From NCBI RefSeq assembly GCF_022829515.1, contig NZ_JAKSYL010000223.1:1-64000 (forward strand): a stretch of DNA of 64,000 nt, written 5' to 3'. The notes below the pieces were generated by a model, which had not been told where the DNA came from, made no database searches, and saw only the letters and a list, made by a program, of their open reading frames with translations. The position numbers were made by a program, and so were the translations under genes. Shown piece by piece: positions 62,160 through 64,000 of this stretch. Positions within the stretch are counted from its first letter, which is position 1. Every line of letters starts with the position of its first letter. The DNA comes from Methylobacterium sp. J-048. Lineage in GTDB: Bacteria; Pseudomonadota; Alphaproteobacteria; Rhizobiales; Beijerinckiaceae.

Positions 62160-63758
62160 ATGGCGCACGATCAGGTGCGGGTCTCCCGCGCGCTTCTCTC
62201 GGTCTCGGACAAGACCGGCCTCGTCGCGTTCGCCGGGGCGCTGCACGCCCGCGGCATCGCGTTGGTCTCGACGGGGGGTACCCATCGCGCGCTCCAGGAG
62301 GCCGGCCTTCCGGTCACCGAGGTCGCCGACCTGACCGGCTTCCCCGAGATGATGGATGGGCGGGTGAAGACCCTGCACCCGGCGGTGCATGGCGGCCTGC
62401 TCGCGATCCGCGACAACCCCGAGCACCAGGCCGCGCTCGCCGCCCACGGCATCGGGGCGATCGACCTGCTGGTGGTGAACCTCTACCCGTTCGAGGCGAC
62501 CATCGCGGCCAACAAGCCGGAGGCGGACTGCATCGAGAACATCGATGTCGGCGGCCCGGCGATGATTCGAGCGGCGGCCAAGAACCACGCCGACGTCGCC
62601 GTGGTCACCGACGTCTCGGATTACCCCGCGGTGCTCGCGGCCCTGGAACAGAACGACGGCGCCGTCGGCGGCGACCTGCGCCGGCAGCTCGCCCAGAAGG
62701 CGTTCGCCCGCACCGCCGCCTATGACGCCGCCATCGCCAACTGGATGGCGGTCCAGTTCGGCACCGAGGCGCCCGGCCGGTTCCGCGCCTTCGGGGGCAC
62801 GCTGGCGCAGGGCCTGCGCTACGGCGAGAACCCGCACCAGGCGGCCGCCTTCTACCGGGCGCCGGGCAAGGTCCGGGCCGGGGTGGCGACCGCGCGCCAG
62901 CTTCAGGGCAAGGAGCTGTCCTACAACAACTTCAACGACACCGACGCCGCCTACGAATGCGTCGCCGAGTTCGACCCCAGCCGCGCCGCCGCAGTGGCGA
63001 TCATCAAGCACGCCAATCCGTGCGGCGTGTCGGAGGGGGCGAGCCTGCTCGAGGCCTACGAGCGGGCGTTGGCCTGCGACCCGACCTCGGCCTTCGGCGG
63101 AATCGTCGCGCTCAACCGGACGCTGGACGTGGAGGCCGCGCGCCGGATCGTCGAGATCTTCACCGAGGTGATCATCGCGCCGGACGCGACGCCCGAGGCC
63201 ATCGCCCTGGTGGGCGCCAAGAAGAACCTGCGCCTGCTGCTGGCGGGCAGCCTGCCCGACCCGCGGGCGCCCGGCGAGACCGTGCGCACCCTGTCCGGCG
63301 GCCTGCTGGTCCAGGGCCGCGACGCGATGGTGGTCGACGACATGCCGCTCAATGTGGTCACGAAGCGTGCGCCGAGCGCGGCCGAATCGGCCGATCTCCG
63401 CTTCGCCTACCGGGTCGCCAAGCACGTGAAGTCGAACGCCATCGTGTACGCCAAGGCCGGCGCCACCGTGGGGATCGGCGCCGGGCAGATGTCCCGGGTC
63501 GATTCCTCCCGCATCGCCGCCTGGAAGGCCGCCGAGGGCGCCAAGCGCCTCGGCCTCGCCGAAAGCCTGGCGGTCGGGTCGGTGGTCGCCTCGGACGCGT
63601 TCTTCCCCTTCGCGGACGGCCTGCTGGCCGCCGCCGAGGCGGGCGCCACGGCGGTGATCCAGCCGGGCGGCTCGATGCGCGACGCCGAGGTGATCGCGGC
63701 CGCCGACGAGGCGGGGCTGGCCATGGTGTTCACCGGGCATCGCCACTTCCGGCACTGA
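62160..63758 (+). CDS. purH: Bifunctional AICAR formyltransferase/IMP cyclohydrolase
   Basis: A 532-residue PurH. The N-terminal cyclohydrolase (MGS-like) domain starts [19 protein letters not shown] and contains [13 protein letters not shown]. The C-terminal formyltransferase domain has [18 protein letters not shown], the catalytic KHANPCGV motif and [14 protein letters not shown]. It performs the last two steps of IMP synthesis. The start at 62160 follows the family's usual N-terminus and lies 68 bases after the heparinase gene, so the two may be co-transcribed. Confidence 0.96.
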   Translation: MAHDQVRVSRALLSVSDKTGLVAFAGALHARGIALVSTGGTHRALQEAGLPVTEVADLTGFPEMMDGRVKTLHPAVHGGLLAIRDNPEHQAALAAHGIGAIDLLVVNLYPFEATIAANKPEADCIENIDVGGPAMIRAAAKNHADVAVVTDVSDYPAVLAALEQNDGAVGGDLRRQLAQKAFARTAAYDAAIANWMAVQFGTEAPGRFRAFGGTLAQGLRYGENPHQAAAFYRAPGKVRAGVATARQLQGKELSYNNFNDTDAAYECVAEFDPSRAAAVAIIKHANPCGVSEGASLLEAYERALACDPTSAFGGIVALNRTLDVEAARRIVEIFTEVIIAPDATPEAIALVGAKKNLRLLLAGSLPDPRAPGETVRTLSGGLLVQGRDAMVVDDMPLNVVTKRAPSAAESADLRFAYRVAKHVKSNAIVYAKAGATVGIGAGQMSRVDSSRIAAWKAAEGAKRLGLAESLAVGSVVASDAFFPFADGLLAAAEAGATAVIQPGGSMRDAEVIAAADEAGLAMVFTGHRHFRH

Positions 63759-64000
63759 CGGCGAAGCACTCGGGCCGTTCGGTCGGGGCGCGGCGCGGCG
63801 TTAACGCTCTGCGGAAAAACGCTCGCCCATGCGGGCGCCCGGACAGGTGTACCGGCCGCTCTGCGATCGATCTGTTATCGATCTATCGACTGCCGATCCG
63901 GCAGTCTTGCAGCGCCGATTTAACAAAACCAAATAATGGATAACTAAGAACACCGCACTTGAAGCGATTCGAGTCGGATCTGTGCAGGGCTTGATATTTT
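63759..64000. other. Right edge, no gene seen
   Basis: 242 bases after purH without a credible gene. The A/T-rich patch from about 63920 to 63955 (TTTAACAAAACCAAATAATG) suggests promoter-type DNA for a gene beyond the edge. No terminator could be picked out. Confidence 0.5.

Noticed and set aside
1-64000. CRISPR array, tRNA or rRNA genes, insertion sequences, prophage
   Set aside because: No spaced repeat array, cloverleaf, rRNA core, transposase or phage gene could be recognised by eye in any strand.

Overview
The window is high-GC DNA from an alphaproteobacterium. It most resembles Methylobacterium or Methylorubrum (Hyphomicrobiales). The case rests on a clear CtrA cell-cycle regulator, a FliX flagellar factor beside FlgI, the alphaproteobacterial form of DksA with a reduced zinc finger, Tad-type pilus-like proteins, a DUF2865 protein, and an oxalate pathway (Frc, Oxc, OxlT-like). 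The genus is an inference; no rRNA or other phylogenetic marker was scored.

Layout. 166-1100 (minus): a receiver-only response regulator and a BLUF blue-light sensor. 1402-9742: flagellar hook and ring block, with flgE-flgK-flgL, two small downstream ORFs including a porin-like miniature, then flgI with a rod-binding FlgJ/CheL-like protein and a FlgN/FlbY-like protein, and divergent fliX. 9798-15884: HerA-like ATPase, YegD-like Hsp70 relative, an AlgI/AlgJ-type O-acyltransferase pair, and dksA. 15970-18957: three TadE/TadG-like envelope proteins. 19174-24212: collagen-like lipoprotein, secreted protein, FAD oxidoreductase, gltX and a CNNM/CorC-type membrane protein. 24228-28224: methyltransferase, MFS exporter, TetR repressor and a divergent MFS exporter whose promoter carries two operator-like palindromes. 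28234-32410: envelope proteins (Pro/Arg-rich OmpA, DUF2865, CreA, small secreted). 32720-34979: cysS and a trypsin-like protease. 35069-41810: ctrA, fliI, fliJ, a UPF0104 membrane protein and flhA. 41978-44587: a glycine-rich stress-like protein and capsule export genes KpsE- and KpsT-like. 45117-53209: PAS protein and oxalate catabolism (frc, oxc, OxlT-like), interrupted by an HPP-CBS protein and an orphan solute-binding protein. 53360-63758: a P-loop protein of unknown role, ilvE, an MsbA-like ABC exporter, a Spy-like protein, a ZnuA-like metal-binding protein, a heparinase II/III-family protein and purH.

Regulation. The flagellar genes carry readable promoter signals. An exact -24/-12 sigma-54 site precedes flgE and a near-exact one precedes flgI. 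CtrA-type half-site pairs precede fliX and flhA. This matches the Caulobacter-type hierarchy, in which CtrA drives early genes and sigma-54 drives hook and ring genes. ctrA itself lies beside fliI.

No rRNA, tRNA, CRISPR array, transposase or prophage was recognised. The region reads as ordinary chromosome carrying dispersed GC-rich palindromic repeats. No convincing novel multi-gene system was found. The best leads are a tripled ribosome-binding-site/GTG module in front of the heparinase gene, the collagen-like lipoprotein, the porin-signature mini-protein, the dual TetR operator, and the uncharacterised 598-residue P-loop protein.
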